From JAFGXT01 sp963677165 (lineage in GTDB: Bacteria > Verrucomicrobiota > Lentisphaeria > Victivallales > SZUA-371), in assembly GCA_963677165.2 (NCBI GenBank), contig CAXXSX010000001.1, forward strand, positions 124,001 through 188,000: a stretch of DNA of 64,000 bases, read 5' to 3'. Below, piece by piece: positions 42,098-51,393 of this stretch. The position numbers and the translations under genes are program-made. Each line of letters starts with the position of its first letter. Position 1 is the stretch's first letter. Below the pieces are notes generated by a model, which saw only the letters and a program-made list of their open reading frames with translations, ran no database searches and was not told the origin of the DNA.

Positions 42098-43087
42098 ATG
42101 GCGTATAAGAAAAAGACTAGAAACCTGCAGGATTTAGCCGAAAAAGCAGGGGTAACAGCGGCTACGGCTTCGATGGCACTTCGGAATTCGCCGCGTCTTT
42201 CTACTGCCGTTAAGGCAAAAATATGCCGTCTTGCAGATGAAGAAGGATTTGTTCCACGTGCCTATACCCGTAAAAGTCCGGTTTCGCGTAAGAAACGTTT
42301 TTCTCACTTAGGAACGGTGCATTTCATTGATAACAGTATTGACGAAGCAGATCCGGTTGGAGTTGCGCTGCTGAGTGTACTGGGGCCAATGATGAACCAA
42401 TATGGTGTTGATTTTCAGGTTGTCAACCAGCAGAAGATTGCAGAGAACCCCGAAATTTTAAATAATATTGAAGCCGTGTTTTTCTATAATGACCCTAAAG
42501 TGATGGAGTTGATACCCGAAAATATTCCGGCTGTCCAGGTTTTCGGCTGGAAAAAACAGAGGAAAAACTGCGACCGGATCACTGCAAACGATGCTCAGAT
42601 TGTTGAAATTGCCGTTGATTATCTTAAACACGCGGAAGTTGAGCGAAGTGCGATATTCTGGCGGGAGGATATGATCAATACGTTTCCTCATCCCCGTATT
42701 AAATTGTTTCTTGAGCAGATGAACGCTCTCGGAATCGAAACTACCGAATTCCATTTTGGTAAGTTTGACACTGATTTTACTGAGCGTTTGAAGCAGTATA
42801 TCGAGTCCGGTTCGGATCGAATCGGTTTTTTCGGATTTAACGCACGCTGTGGTGTGAAGTTATGCTGTGGGCTCGACAGTCTCGGGTTGCTACAGAAGTA
42901 TTGTCCCAAAAGTGTGATTATTTGTGATAATAACATTATGCTCAAGGATTTCTGGCCCAATCCGGTTATGATCGACCTGGGTCTGCCTTTAATCGCACAA
43001 CGGGCTCTGGAGATGCTTATTGTGCGTCTGGAGCATCCGGGGATTCCGGAAGCATTTGTACTCCAGTCGCCTTGGCAGCCGGTATAA
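42098..43087 (+). CDS. LacI family transcriptional regulator
   Basis: A 329-residue regulator with a LacI-type helix-turn-helix (NLQDLAEKAGVTAATASMALRNSPRLSTAVKAKICRLADEEGFVPRAYTR) and a periplasmic-binding-like ligand domain (HLGTVHFIDNS onward). The hinge differs from the usual AR-x-L form, and the C-terminal domain is diverged. It heads a plus-strand set with a pseudopilin and a secreted glycoside hydrolase, which it probably controls. It is transcribed divergently from prfB, from a near-consensus promoter. Confidence 0.85.
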   Translation: MAYKKKTRNLQDLAEKAGVTAATASMALRNSPRLSTAVKAKICRLADEEGFVPRAYTRKSPVSRKKRFSHLGTVHFIDNSIDEADPVGVALLSVLGPMMNQYGVDFQVVNQQKIAENPEILNNIEAVFFYNDPKVMELIPENIPAVQVFGWKKQRKNCDRITANDAQIVEIAVDYLKHAEVERSAIFWREDMINTFPHPRIKLFLEQMNALGIETTEFHFGKFDTDFTERLKQYIESGSDRIGFFGFNARCGVKLCCGLDSLGLLQKYCPKSVIICDNNIMLKDFWPNPVMIDLGLPLIAQRALEMLIVRLEHPGIPEAFVLQSPWQPV

Positions 43088-43140
43088 AATTTAAATTTGT
43101 TAGTTCAACGTTCTACAAAATAATTAAGGGAGAAAAGAAA

Positions 43141-43863
43141 ATGAAACGAAACTTTACTTTGATCGAGCTTCTAGTTGTTATTGCTATTATTGCGATTCTG
43201 GCGGCAATGTTACTGCCGGCGCTAAGCAAAGCCAGGGACAGGGCACAATGTGCCAGATGTATCAGTAACCTGAAACAAATTGGATTGGGGCAAATGCAGT
43301 ATGTTAATGATAATGGCGATTATCTGCTTCCTTTGGCTATAAGTGGCAGCTCCGGTAGTTACTCGAGTTTATGGCCGGGACTTTTGGTAGATGGCAAGTA
43401 CACAGTAGCAAAAGCAATGCAGTGTAATTCCTCAACTACTGATCTCAATTTGAAAGCGTATAATCCTGATTACGGAATTCCTCTGGATATGACCACTTCC
43501 GGTACCAAGTATTATGACTCTTCAATCAAAATAAATAAGATAAAATCGTTATCAAAAAAAATCTATTTTGTTGATTCTGTTGAAAACTCCGGTAGCAACT
43601 CTCTGACTTATAAGGCGCCGCGTACCGCTAGCAGCGGATACTATCGGGTAAGGTTTCAGGGATACAGTAGCGGTTACGCTCGTCCTGGAATACGGCATGG
43701 CAAGACTGTTAACGCTTCTCATCTCGATGGGCATGCGGACAGTTATTTAGTAAAATCTCATCCTGACACGCTTATGAGCTTTCCATTCAATTACTGGTTA
43801 ATCCGTGATTCTGATCCGGATGCCGGAGCTTTAAGCGCAGCATGTATCAGATGGAATTATTAA
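43141..43863 (+). CDS. pseudopilin-like secreted protein with H-X9-DG motif
   Basis: A 240-residue protein. The ATG at 43141, with GGGAG upstream, gives the pilin leader KRNFTLIELLVVIAIIAILAAMLLPALSKARDRAQ directly; a longer frame from 43072 overlaps the LacI gene and would bury the leader. The C-terminal motif is RHGKTVNASHLDGHADSY (H, nine residues, DG). The middle is rich in S, G and Y, as expected of an extracellular domain. It lies between the LacI gene (53 bp) and the glycoside hydrolase (88 bp), so it is the surface component of this module. Confidence 0.88.
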   Translation: MKRNFTLIELLVVIAIIAILAAMLLPALSKARDRAQCARCISNLKQIGLGQMQYVNDNGDYLLPLAISGSSGSYSSLWPGLLVDGKYTVAKAMQCNSSTTDLNLKAYNPDYGIPLDMTTSGTKYYDSSIKINKIKSLSKKIYFVDSVENSGSNSLTYKAPRTASSGYYRVRFQGYSSGYARPGIRHGKTVNASHLDGHADSYLVKSHPDTLMSFPFNYWLIRDSDPDAGALSAACIRWNY

Positions 43864-43951
43864 GTGATTCTCTTCATACGCGCAAAAAATATTTTTAGAA
43901 ACACTTTCATGATGGAAGAATAAACAAAGATCTTATGTTCAGGAGAGTATT

Positions 43952-46372
43952 ATGCTTAGGCGTTATTGTTATATTGTGACTTTGCTAGTGGGGATTGTCG
44001 TGATGTCGACCAGCGCATCCGGAAAGTCACTTGAAACTGCATTGTGTCTGGTTGCGGAACCGGAGAATAAGACAATGCTTTTTACAGATAATGAACCGGT
44101 TGTTTTCAAGCTGAATAAATCGGTTGCCGGAGAGATTCATTACAAGCTTGTCGATCATTACGAGAGGCAGATTGCATCCGGAAAGTGCGAGAATGGCAGA
44201 ATCAGACTGGCCAAATTACCTCGAGGATATTATCGGTTGACGCTGGAAACAAGTGATAACAAATTTAACGGTTATCGTGGTTTTGGAGTTCTTTCTTCGC
44301 GACCCGGGCAGAACGTTTCCGGCTCGCTCCCGTATTGTGTTGACTCCGGATTGTTTCATGATTATCCTTTTTGTTTCAAAGATCGGCTTGAAGGTCCACG
44401 AAGATTAGCAGAGATTGCAGAACAAATTGGTGTTGGAACTGTCCGAATTCGTTTTTTCTGGGGAGTTGCCGAGCCTCGTCCCGGAGTCTATGATCCGACT
44501 CCCACGAGACGGGTTGCCGAACAATTCCATAAGCGGGGAATGAAACTTTCCGTTGCATTTCACGATGCTCCAGCCTGGACCAAAAGAAATAAAAAAGATA
44601 AATTACCCTCCGATCTATTAAGCGTCTATCGAATGGCGAAGACAATGGCGGCAGCTCTTCCTGAAATTACCATTTGGGAAATTTGGAATGAGCAGGATTC
44701 TTTACCTGGATGGGAATATGCCGCGGTAGAGAAAGCTGCATATTGGGGCGTAAAGGACGGCAATCCTTTAGCGAAAGTTACTCCGGGATCATGTATTCTT
44801 TTTTCATTGCCTAATGAAGTACAGCAGCAATTTATGAATGGAGTCGGAGAATACTGTGATTTTTTTAACTATCATAATTATGCTCCGTTTAAAAAATATC
44901 CTGCCAGAGCCGCAGAGGTACGTCAATTGCTGAAGCGGTATGGAGTGGGGCATTTGTCGACAATCGTTACAGAGATGGGAACTTACGCAGATGGAAAGAA
45001 AGGCAAAGCGAAATCACTGTTTACCGGGAAGCCATGTCCCGATTACAAACAGCAGATGGTGCTGGCAGAATTTATTCCCAAATCGCAGATTCTCGAACAG
45101 CGTGAAGGAGTAAGCCAATCCTTTTCCTTTAATTTGCGGATACACCAGGAAGGAGAAAAACAATGGGGGATAACGAATGGCGACGTTACGGCACGCCCGG
45201 GAGCCGTAGCTTTGGCTACTCTCATCAATGAGCTGGGAGGGAAAAAATACCTCGGAGAATTAACGTTAAGTCCTTCAACACGAGCATTTCTGTATGAAGA
45301 TGGGAAAGGAAAGCAGACACTCGCAATCTGGAAAATTTCCGATCTTGATCATATTGGAGATCATGGGGTCTTGCCGGACAGCAGCCAGAGATTTAACTCT
45401 GAATCGGTGATGATGCTGAAATCTGACGGTCGTCTAAAAGTGGGTGGTGGTGGTCCTACGATTCGAATAGGGCCTCAGAATCTAAAGAAAATTCAAGTTG
45501 TTGATGTTCTTGGTATGCCGGTAAAGGCCACACTAAAAAATGGGACATTGCAATTCCCGGTTAATAACTGTGTAAGTTATATCCATGGATTGTCAAGGTT
45601 GAAAGCGAAGAACACGGTACCTTCTGCTCTCCCTGATAAACATTTTTCACGTAATTGGGATAAGAGAACAATTTTGCAGATTTTTGCGGGAAAAGAACCT
45701 GGAAAGGCTGAAATAACTTTTTGGAATCTGTCTGATAAGGAGAAACGCGGTAAGCTTAAATCTCCGGTTGTTCTTGAAGGAATTCCTTCTCTTATAGTTC
45801 TTCCTCCAATGAGCAAGAAGACTTATCAGATTACTGCCAGGCGTCCGGAAAAGTTTACACAATATGTGAAGATGTTTGGAATATTTAATGGGAAAAAAAC
45901 AAGTCCGCTGGTTTTTCCTTATGCAAAAATCTTCAGGGTTTTTAAAGAGGTTGCTGTTCCCGGCATTGATTTGACTAATCCAAAATATTGGACAAGAAAC
46001 TGTTCTGGCAAGATTGAATTGACTTATGATAAGTTAGAGAAAGCCCTGCTGGTTTCCTCCAGCTACAAACCGGGTCAGGCTCACTGGTGTTTTCCGGGAG
46101 TTCATTTTAACAAGACCCCTATTGATTTGACAGGAGTTTATGGCTTCCGGTTTGATATGAAAACGGATACCATTCGAAAACCGTATCCGCGTAACTATCT
46201 TTACTGGATCAACGGGAAACGTAGTCCTTTATTGCCGTCTCCTGATCGCTGGGTAACGTGTGATGCCATATTTATGGAATCGCCAGATAAGATCAAGTAT
46301 ATTGAGATTGGCGTAAGTGCAATTCATAATACAATGACTTATCGGTTGAAAAACTTCCGTTTACTGAAATAG
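43952..46372 (+). CDS. secreted clan GH-A glycoside hydrolase
   Basis: An 806-residue protein with a signal peptide (about 1-24), a beta-sandwich-like N-terminal domain (about 25-110), a TIM-barrel region (about 120-430) and C-terminal beta domains. Acid/base and nucleophile candidates fit clan GH-A: the Glu in IWEIWNEQDSLPGW (about 250) and the Glu in STIVTEMGTYADG (about 342). The first strand (VGTVRIRFFWGVAEPRPGVYDPT) is of the GH39/GH5/GH2-like type. The last 170 residues (IDLTGVYGFRFDMKT, RWVTCDAIF) look like a carbohydrate-binding module. Substrate and exact family are undecided. An AGGAGAG ribosome site precedes it. Confidence 0.82.
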   Translation: MLRRYCYIVTLLVGIVVMSTSASGKSLETALCLVAEPENKTMLFTDNEPVVFKLNKSVAGEIHYKLVDHYERQIASGKCENGRIRLAKLPRGYYRLTLETSDNKFNGYRGFGVLSSRPGQNVSGSLPYCVDSGLFHDYPFCFKDRLEGPRRLAEIAEQIGVGTVRIRFFWGVAEPRPGVYDPTPTRRVAEQFHKRGMKLSVAFHDAPAWTKRNKKDKLPSDLLSVYRMAKTMAAALPEITIWEIWNEQDSLPGWEYAAVEKAAYWGVKDGNPLAKVTPGSCILFSLPNEVQQQFMNGVGEYCDFFNYHNYAPFKKYPARAAEVRQLLKRYGVGHLSTIVTEMGTYADGKKGKAKSLFTGKPCPDYKQQMVLAEFIPKSQILEQREGVSQSFSFNLRIHQEGEKQWGITNGDVTARPGAVALATLINELGGKKYLGELTLSPSTRAFLYEDGKGKQTLAIWKISDLDHIGDHGVLPDSSQRFNSESVMMLKSDGRLKVGGGGPTIRIGPQNLKKIQVVDVLGMPVKATLKNGTLQFPVNNCVSYIHGLSRLKAKNTVPSALPDKHFSRNWDKRTILQIFAGKEPGKAEITFWNLSDKEKRGKLKSPVVLEGIPSLIVLPPMSKKTYQITARRPEKFTQYVKMFGIFNGKKTSPLVFPYAKIFRVFKEVAVPGIDLTNPKYWTRNCSGKIELTYDKLEKALLVSSSYKPGQAHWCFPGVHFNKTPIDLTGVYGFRFDMKTDTIRKPYPRNYLYWINGKRSPLLPSPDRWVTCDAIFMESPDKIKYIEIGVSAIHNTMTYRLKNFRLLK

Positions 46373-46382
46373 CATGTCCAAT

Positions 46383-46441
46383 GAATAGCAGAATCCCCGC
46401 TTCAAACTCTGTACTGTATATCCCAGGAAGCGGGGCTATTC
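46383..46441. terminator. bidirectional terminator between the hydrolase and galM
   Basis: Nested arms are CCCCGCTTC (46395-46403) with GAAGCGGGG (46427-46435) and GAATAGC (46383-46389) with GCTATTC (46435-46441), between convergent genes. Confidence 0.75.
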
Positions 46442-46444
46442 ATT

Positions 46445-47518
46445 TTATTTCGTGGAAAATTTATAGATGATCGTATGGTCGTAAGTTTCTCCGGGCTTGA
46501 GAACTGCTGACGGGAATTGCGGCTGATTGGGGGAATCCGGATAATGCTGCGGTTCGAAGCAGAAGCCACTGCGTTTGGGATAAAGCTTGCCGCCTTTCCC
46601 ATATAAGTCTTCTTCATCACTGAGGAAATTTCCAGCATAGAATTGAGTTCCGGGCTGGGTTGTGAATACTTCCAGTATTCGACCTGAATTGGGCTCAATG
46701 ACTTCGGCTGTCAGAGCAAGTTCTCCTTCTTTGTCTTTACGCACTACATAGTTGTGGTCGTAGCCACCGCCAAGGGTAAGCTGATCGAAATCCATATTAA
46801 TGTCACGACCGATTGCTTTAAATTCATTGAAATCCATCGGAGTGCCTGCGACCGGCTGGATTTCTCCGGTTGGAACCAGTTCCGCGTTAACCGGAGTGAA
46901 GCTGTCAGAATGAATTTTTACCTCATGGTCGGTGATCGTACCGGAACCTTCTCCCGCCAGGTTGAAGTAGGAGTGATTGGTCAGATTTACTATTGTATCC
47001 TGGTCGGTGGTTGCTGTAAAATGAATTTTCAGCGCGTTGTCATTGGTTAGCGTATACACTGTTTTTACTGAAAGATATCCAGGATAGCCTTCTTCGCCAT
47101 CTTTACTCAGGTATGACAGTTCGAGTTTCGGGCCGTTGTCGGTATCGTAAGCTTCAGCGTCCCAGATGACCTTGTCAAATCCGACATTTCCACCATGGAG
47201 GTGGGTGTTGCGATCCGGCATTTCATTGGCAACCAGGGAGTATTCCGTTCCGTTCAGGGTGAATTTCCCTCCGGCGATCCGGTTGCCGTAGCGTCCGATC
47301 AAAGCACCGAAATATGGACTTGATTTTTTATACTCATCAAGGGAATCAAAGCCGAGAACCACATCTGCCATGTTGCCGTCGCGATCTGGCATAATCAGTT
47401 TTTTAACGATTCCGCCATAGTTCGTGATTTCAGCAATGGCGCCATTGGCATTAGTAAGAACGAATAATTCGACCGGTTCATCATTGCTGGTTCCGAAAGG
47501 TTTGCTTTCAACAGACAT
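46445..47518 (-). CDS. galM: aldose 1-epimerase (mutarotase)
   Basis: Interconverts alpha and beta anomers of hexoses. The 357-residue product shows the family residues: His in NTHLHGGNVGFDKVIW, catalytic His in VNLTNHSYFNLAGEG, Asp in GGGYDHNYV, and the catalytic base Glu in GFCFEPQHYPDSPNQP. No signal peptide, so it is cytoplasmic. It stands alone between a terminator and the divergent aroF gene. Confidence 0.92.
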   Translation of the reverse strand: MSVESKPFGTSNDEPVELFVLTNANGAIAEITNYGGIVKKLIMPDRDGNMADVVLGFDSLDEYKKSSPYFGALIGRYGNRIAGGKFTLNGTEYSLVANEMPDRNTHLHGGNVGFDKVIWDAEAYDTDNGPKLELSYLSKDGEEGYPGYLSVKTVYTLTNDNALKIHFTATTDQDTIVNLTNHSYFNLAGEGSGTITDHEVKIHSDSFTPVNAELVPTGEIQPVAGTPMDFNEFKAIGRDINMDFDQLTLGGGYDHNYVVRKDKEGELALTAEVIEPNSGRILEVFTTQPGTQFYAGNFLSDEEDLYGKGGKLYPKRSGFCFEPQHYPDSPNQPQFPSAVLKPGETYDHTIIYKFSTK

Positions 47519-47750
47519 GACTAAATTCTACTCCTGATTTTTATATATAATTCTTTAATATATTATTGATACAGAACTCTTAATATATCCTTCCAATACA
47601 GGAAAGGCAACAGGAATGCCGTTGAAAGATAAGATATTATTATATGGCAATTGTGTTGTCTGCGGGACTTGAATTTTATGGATGGAACGGCTAGACTTAA
47701 CATAGTCAATATTAAGCCCGTAAAGAAAATATGCAAGGATACCAGGCAAT

Positions 47751-48773
47751 ATGATTATTGTTTTCAAGCCGAATGCCACTGATGAGAATATCGAGTCGGT
47801 CTGTGGCATGATCGAAAAACTCGGATACGAACCCCGGTTGATCAAAGGGGTTGAACACACTGTGATTGGAGCAGTAGGCGATGAAAAAATGCACAAATCG
47901 CTGGAAGTGTTTAAAACGTTTCCATTTGTTGAAAACGTATTGCCGATTCAGAAACGCTACAAGCTGGCCAGTCGTGAGTTTCGTTTGGAAGATAGCGAAA
48001 TTTCAATTGATGGACATCCGCTTGGCAGCGGCAGTTTTCAGATGATTGCCGGTCCCTGTGCCGTGGAAAGTCTGGAACAGATGCGGACCGCTGCCGCTCA
48101 CTTGAAAGCGGTCGGGATAAAAATAATTCGCGGCGGCGCCTATAAACCGCGTACTTCCCCATATGATTTCCAGGGGCTGGGAGAAGCTGGACTTGACATT
48201 CTCGCCCAGATAAAAGAAGAGTTTGAAATGCCGGTTGTTACCGAAGTCGTCGGGGTTACCCAAATTGATAAGGTTTCCAAGGTAGCTGACTGCCTCCAGA
48301 TTGGAGCCCGTAACAGCCAGAACTATCATCTGCTCGAAGCTGTTGCTGAAGCAGGAAAACCGGTTCTGCTCAAACGTGGGATGGCATCGACAATTGAAGA
48401 ATGGTTATCTGCCGCGGAGTATTTGCTGGTGCATAACTGTCCGAATGTTATTTTGTGCGAACGCGGCATTAAGACGTTTGAGCCGGCTACCCGTAATACG
48501 CTTGATCTTGCGGCGGTGGCGATAGCCAAACGTGAGACTCATCTGCCGGTGATTGTCGATCCCAGTCATGCTGCCGGACGTATTGACCTGATTTTGCCGC
48601 TGAGTCGTGCAGCGATAGCGGCCGGAGCTGATGGCTTGATTGTCGAGGCTCATCCGGAACCGATTAACGCGTCCAGTGATGCCGGACAGCAGATTCCTTC
48701 GGATAAGTTCGGGGAGTATTTCGAACAGTTGAAACCAGTACTTTCAGCAATGGGGCTAAAAGTCAATAGATAG
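47751..48773 (+). CDS. aroF: 3-deoxy-7-phosphoheptulonate synthase (type I-beta)
   Basis: First enzyme of the shikimate pathway (DAHP synthase). The 340-residue product has the N-terminal ferredoxin-like regulatory domain of the I-beta class (about 1-70, MIIVFKPNATDENIESVCGMIEKLGY), then a TIM barrel with MIAGPCAVES, IIRGGAYKPRTSPYDFQG, QIGARNSQNY, VLLKRGMASTIEEW, ILCERGIKTFEPATRNTLD, VIVDPSHAAG and DGLIVEAHPEP. Metal ligands and PEP-binding residues are intact. The N-terminal domain suggests allosteric control by an aromatic product. The Nudix gene follows after 31 bp. Confidence 0.95.
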   Translation: MIIVFKPNATDENIESVCGMIEKLGYEPRLIKGVEHTVIGAVGDEKMHKSLEVFKTFPFVENVLPIQKRYKLASREFRLEDSEISIDGHPLGSGSFQMIAGPCAVESLEQMRTAAAHLKAVGIKIIRGGAYKPRTSPYDFQGLGEAGLDILAQIKEEFEMPVVTEVVGVTQIDKVSKVADCLQIGARNSQNYHLLEAVAEAGKPVLLKRGMASTIEEWLSAAEYLLVHNCPNVILCERGIKTFEPATRNTLDLAAVAIAKRETHLPVIVDPSHAAGRIDLILPLSRAAIAAGADGLIVEAHPEPINASSDAGQQIPSDKFGEYFEQLKPVLSAMGLKVNR

Positions 48774-48804
48774 TTGTTTATAATATTAAGTCAGGGGTGT
48801 TGTA

Positions 48805-49383
48805 ATGAAGAAGTTGTATATGCCCGATGATTCATCGACTGGCTGGGAACACATTTCCAGAAAGACGGTGTTTACCACGCCTATTTTCAACATTGGAATG
48901 GAAAAGGCCCGGTGTGTTCGTTCCGGGGTTGAACAGAATTTCTACTACATGGAGTGTTTTAACTGGGTCATTGTTGTGGCGATAACACCTGAAGATGATA
49001 TCTTGATGGTCAGGCAATACCGTCCGGGAACACGTCGGATGGAATACGAATTACCTGCGGGCGGAATCGAGATTTCCGAGAATGACGATCCGATTGGAGC
49101 TGGAGCTCGTGAACTATTGGAGGAAACCGGTTATCGGGGAATCAACGGCAGGATTATCGGGCAGGTATGCCCTAATCCGGGTCTACAGGGGAATAGCTGC
49201 TATTTTATACTGTTTGATGATTGTGTAAAAATTCAGGAACAGAATCTGGAGGATACCGAAGCCCTGGTCCCGTTTAAGGTGCCGGTTTCTGAAATTGACC
49301 GGTTAGTCAACGAGAGAGTGATTAACCATGCTCTGATGCTTAACGCGTTGTACTTCTTTGAGATGTCGCGTAAAAATAAGTAA
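48805..49383 (+). CDS. Nudix hydrolase (ADP-ribose pyrophosphatase-like)
   Basis: A 192-residue Nudix protein. The box is GGIEISENDDPIGAGARELLEETGY, i.e. G-x5-E-x9-RELxEExGY, with two residues more than the standard spacing. The region before it (NWVIVVAITPEDDILMVRQYRPGTRRMEYELPAG) is that of ADP-sugar pyrophosphatases of the NudF group. It probably hydrolyses ADP-ribose or a similar nucleotide sugar. It is preceded by AGGGG and probably co-transcribed with aroF. Confidence 0.85.
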   Translation: MKKLYMPDDSSTGWEHISRKTVFTTPIFNIGMEKARCVRSGVEQNFYYMECFNWVIVVAITPEDDILMVRQYRPGTRRMEYELPAGGIEISENDDPIGAGARELLEETGYRGINGRIIGQVCPNPGLQGNSCYFILFDDCVKIQEQNLEDTEALVPFKVPVSEIDRLVNERVINHALMLNALYFFEMSRKNK

Positions 49384-49508
49384 TGTCGGTTCGGACAGAT
49401 TTGCAAAATTTCGCACTTTGAGTATTTTCTTTGAAATGTACGAAAACAGGTGTAAATTAATTAGTTAATATAGTTAATCAAAATTTTTTCATCAGGATCG
49501 CAAAAAAA

Positions 49509-49775
49509 ATGAAAAGTGCATGGGAATTGGCTCTGGAACGAACCGGGGGAAAACTTAACGAGCTGAACGAAGAACAGAAACAACAGCTTGCCGATATCGA
49601 CAGTTTGTATAAATCCAAGCTTGTTGCTGCTGAGATGGCGGCTCAGGACCGTGTTGCAAAAGCGGTTGGAAATCTTGAGGAACTGAAGCAGATCAAGGAT
49701 GACCTTGAAGTGGAAAAGGCATCCATTGAATCGAAGATGGAACGGGAAAAGGACAAAATTAGAAATGGCGGTTGA
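49509..49775 (+). CDS. small coiled-coil protein of unknown function
   Basis: An 88-residue, highly charged protein, predicted nearly all helix with heptad-like spacing (VGNLEELKQIKDDLEVEKASIESKMEREKDKIR). No signal peptide or membrane segment. It starts a plus-strand group with the DtxR regulator (6 bp away) and the cysteine desulfurase. The upstream gap (49384-49508) has AT-rich repeats of AGTTAAT near 49464-49480. Function unknown. Confidence 0.65.
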   Translation: MKSAWELALERTGGKLNELNEEQKQQLADIDSLYKSKLVAAEMAAQDRVAKAVGNLEELKQIKDDLEVEKASIESKMEREKDKIRNGG

Positions 49776-49781
49776 TAATCA

Positions 49782-50252
49782 ATGAAAATTCAGCAACTCA
49801 ATATTTCGCTTAATCAGCAGAATTATCTGGAAACAATTTACGACCTTTGCGAAAATCATGGTCATGCCCACACAAAGATGATTGCGGAAAAACTGGGCAT
49901 TAAAATGGCTTCTGTAACTGAAGCGTTGCGCAGCCTTTCTCAAAAAGGCCTGGTTAATTATGAAGTCCGTAAAACCATTACTTTGACTGAATTGGGTCTG
50001 AATGTTGCTACTGAACTCGAACGTCGGCATAAAATTATTGCCGATTTTCTCCATAATATTCTTGGATGCCCTGTTGAACGTGCGGATGAGGCTGCCTGCC
50101 GGATTGAGCATGTGATTGATGAGAAGTTGAAAGATCGTTTTGCTGAATTTGCGCAGTTTATCAAGAACGAATCAGATAATGGCGATGACTTGATTGGCCG
50201 TTTCCAAAAAAGCTATCAAGACCTTCTTGAACAGAACAATGACACCAAATAA
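49782..50252 (+). CDS. DtxR/MntR family metal-dependent regulator
   Basis: A 156-residue regulator with the winged helix of the family (NYLETIYDLCENHGHAHTKMIAEKLGIKMASVTEALRSLSQKGLVNYEVRKTITLTELG) and a dimerisation domain with metal-ligand-type residues (ERRHKIIADFLHNILGCPVERADEAACRIEHVIDEKLKDRF). The E-x2-H, C-x-x-E and E-H pattern agrees with DtxR/MntR sites. No SH3-like third domain. It probably senses Fe(II) or Mn(II). It overlaps the cysteine desulfurase gene by 14 bp, which favours iron-sulfur supply as its theme. Confidence 0.88.
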   Translation: MKIQQLNISLNQQNYLETIYDLCENHGHAHTKMIAEKLGIKMASVTEALRSLSQKGLVNYEVRKTITLTELGLNVATELERRHKIIADFLHNILGCPVERADEAACRIEHVIDEKLKDRFAEFAQFIKNESDNGDDLIGRFQKSYQDLLEQNNDTK

Positions 50253-51393
50253 CAGTCAGTTTAAAGGTATTTATTTTGACAATGCCGCTTCTGCTCCGGT
50301 GTTGCCGGAAGTCATTGAATATTTTAATTCCGTTTGTCTGACTAGTTTTGCCAATCAGGAAGCCCTTAACGGCGCGGCCTATGCTTTACGAAAAAATCTT
50401 GAGGAAGCCGAAAAAGAACTGATCCGTCTTTTATGCGGGAATTGTCGTGATGATGTAAAAGTGATCTGGACCGATTCCGGTACCTCCGCAATTAACGCTG
50501 CTTTGATGCATCCGTTTTTCAGCGGGGTTGAAATTATTACCACCGAAGCAGAACATCCTGCCACGTCTGCCGCTTTAAAGCGTGCCTCTGATCATATTCG
50601 TACAGTGAAATTAAAAGACGGTCTTATTGATCTTGAGCACTTGGCTGAAATTCTCAATGAATCGGTAAAACTTGTGGCAATTCATCATGTACAAAGTGAA
50701 ACCGGGGCGGTTCAGGATCTGTCGGCGGTCGGTAAAATAATCAAGGAGAAAGCCCCGGGTGCCATATTTATGGTCGATACCGTTCAGTCCGCCGGAAAAT
50801 TGAGTTTGCCGTGGAACGATTCCGGGATCGATTTCGCATTTGCTTCCGGCCATAAAGTCGGGGCTCCCGGTGGTGGTGCGGCTATTTATCGCGACCAGGT
50901 ATTCAACCGCGAAAAACTTTCTGTTGTTTATCAGGCGCTGCGAAAAGAGGATCATCTCTTATCAAGACCTACACCGATGCTTGCATTGACATTGACTGAG
51001 GCTATTAGGTTAAGATGTTCCTGTATGAAGGAGAATCTTGAGAAAGTAATAACTTTGAATAATTATCTGCGAAACTGGCTCGAATCTGAATTTGACGGCA
51101 AGGTGAAAATTACGTTTTCGTCCGATAATGCCAGTCCTTATATCCTGCATTTTCTGTTGCCTGGTTATCAGGGCGCTGTACTGGTACGTATGTTGTCCGG
51201 AGCTGGGATTTATGTGGCCTCCGGCAGTGCGTGTGCTGCAGAAACCGGAACCCCGAGTCGCGCGTTATTGGCGACTGGGGTCCCGAAGCAAGATGTCTAT
51301 GCCGGAATGCGTGTAAGTTTTATGCCATCAAACACTATTGATGAAATTGACACCTTCTGCAATGATTTAAAAAACTGCCTGAAAAACTATTGA
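50239..51393 (+). CDS. cysteine desulfurase (NifS/IscS-like)
   Basis: PLP enzyme that takes sulfur from cysteine as a persulfide. The 384-residue product has the N-terminal IYFDNAASAPVLPEV, the His in VAIHHVQSETGAVQDL, the PLP lysine in DFAFASGHKVGAPGGGAAIY and the catalytic cysteine loop VASGSACAAETGTPSRALLATG. I use the ATG at 50239; a longer frame from 50194 lies inside the regulator gene. No iscU, sufE or similar partner follows, so the sulfur acceptor is unknown. Confidence 0.88.
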   Translation: MTPNNSQFKGIYFDNAASAPVLPEVIEYFNSVCLTSFANQEALNGAAYALRKNLEEAEKELIRLLCGNCRDDVKVIWTDSGTSAINAALMHPFFSGVEIITTEAEHPATSAALKRASDHIRTVKLKDGLIDLEHLAEILNESVKLVAIHHVQSETGAVQDLSAVGKIIKEKAPGAIFMVDTVQSAGKLSLPWNDSGIDFAFASGHKVGAPGGGAAIYRDQVFNREKLSVVYQALRKEDHLLSRPTPMLALTLTEAIRLRCSCMKENLEKVITLNNYLRNWLESEFDGKVKITFSSDNASPYILHFLLPGYQGAVLVRMLSGAGIYVASGSACAAETGTPSRALLATGVPKQDVYAGMRVSFMPSNTIDEIDTFCNDLKNCLKNY

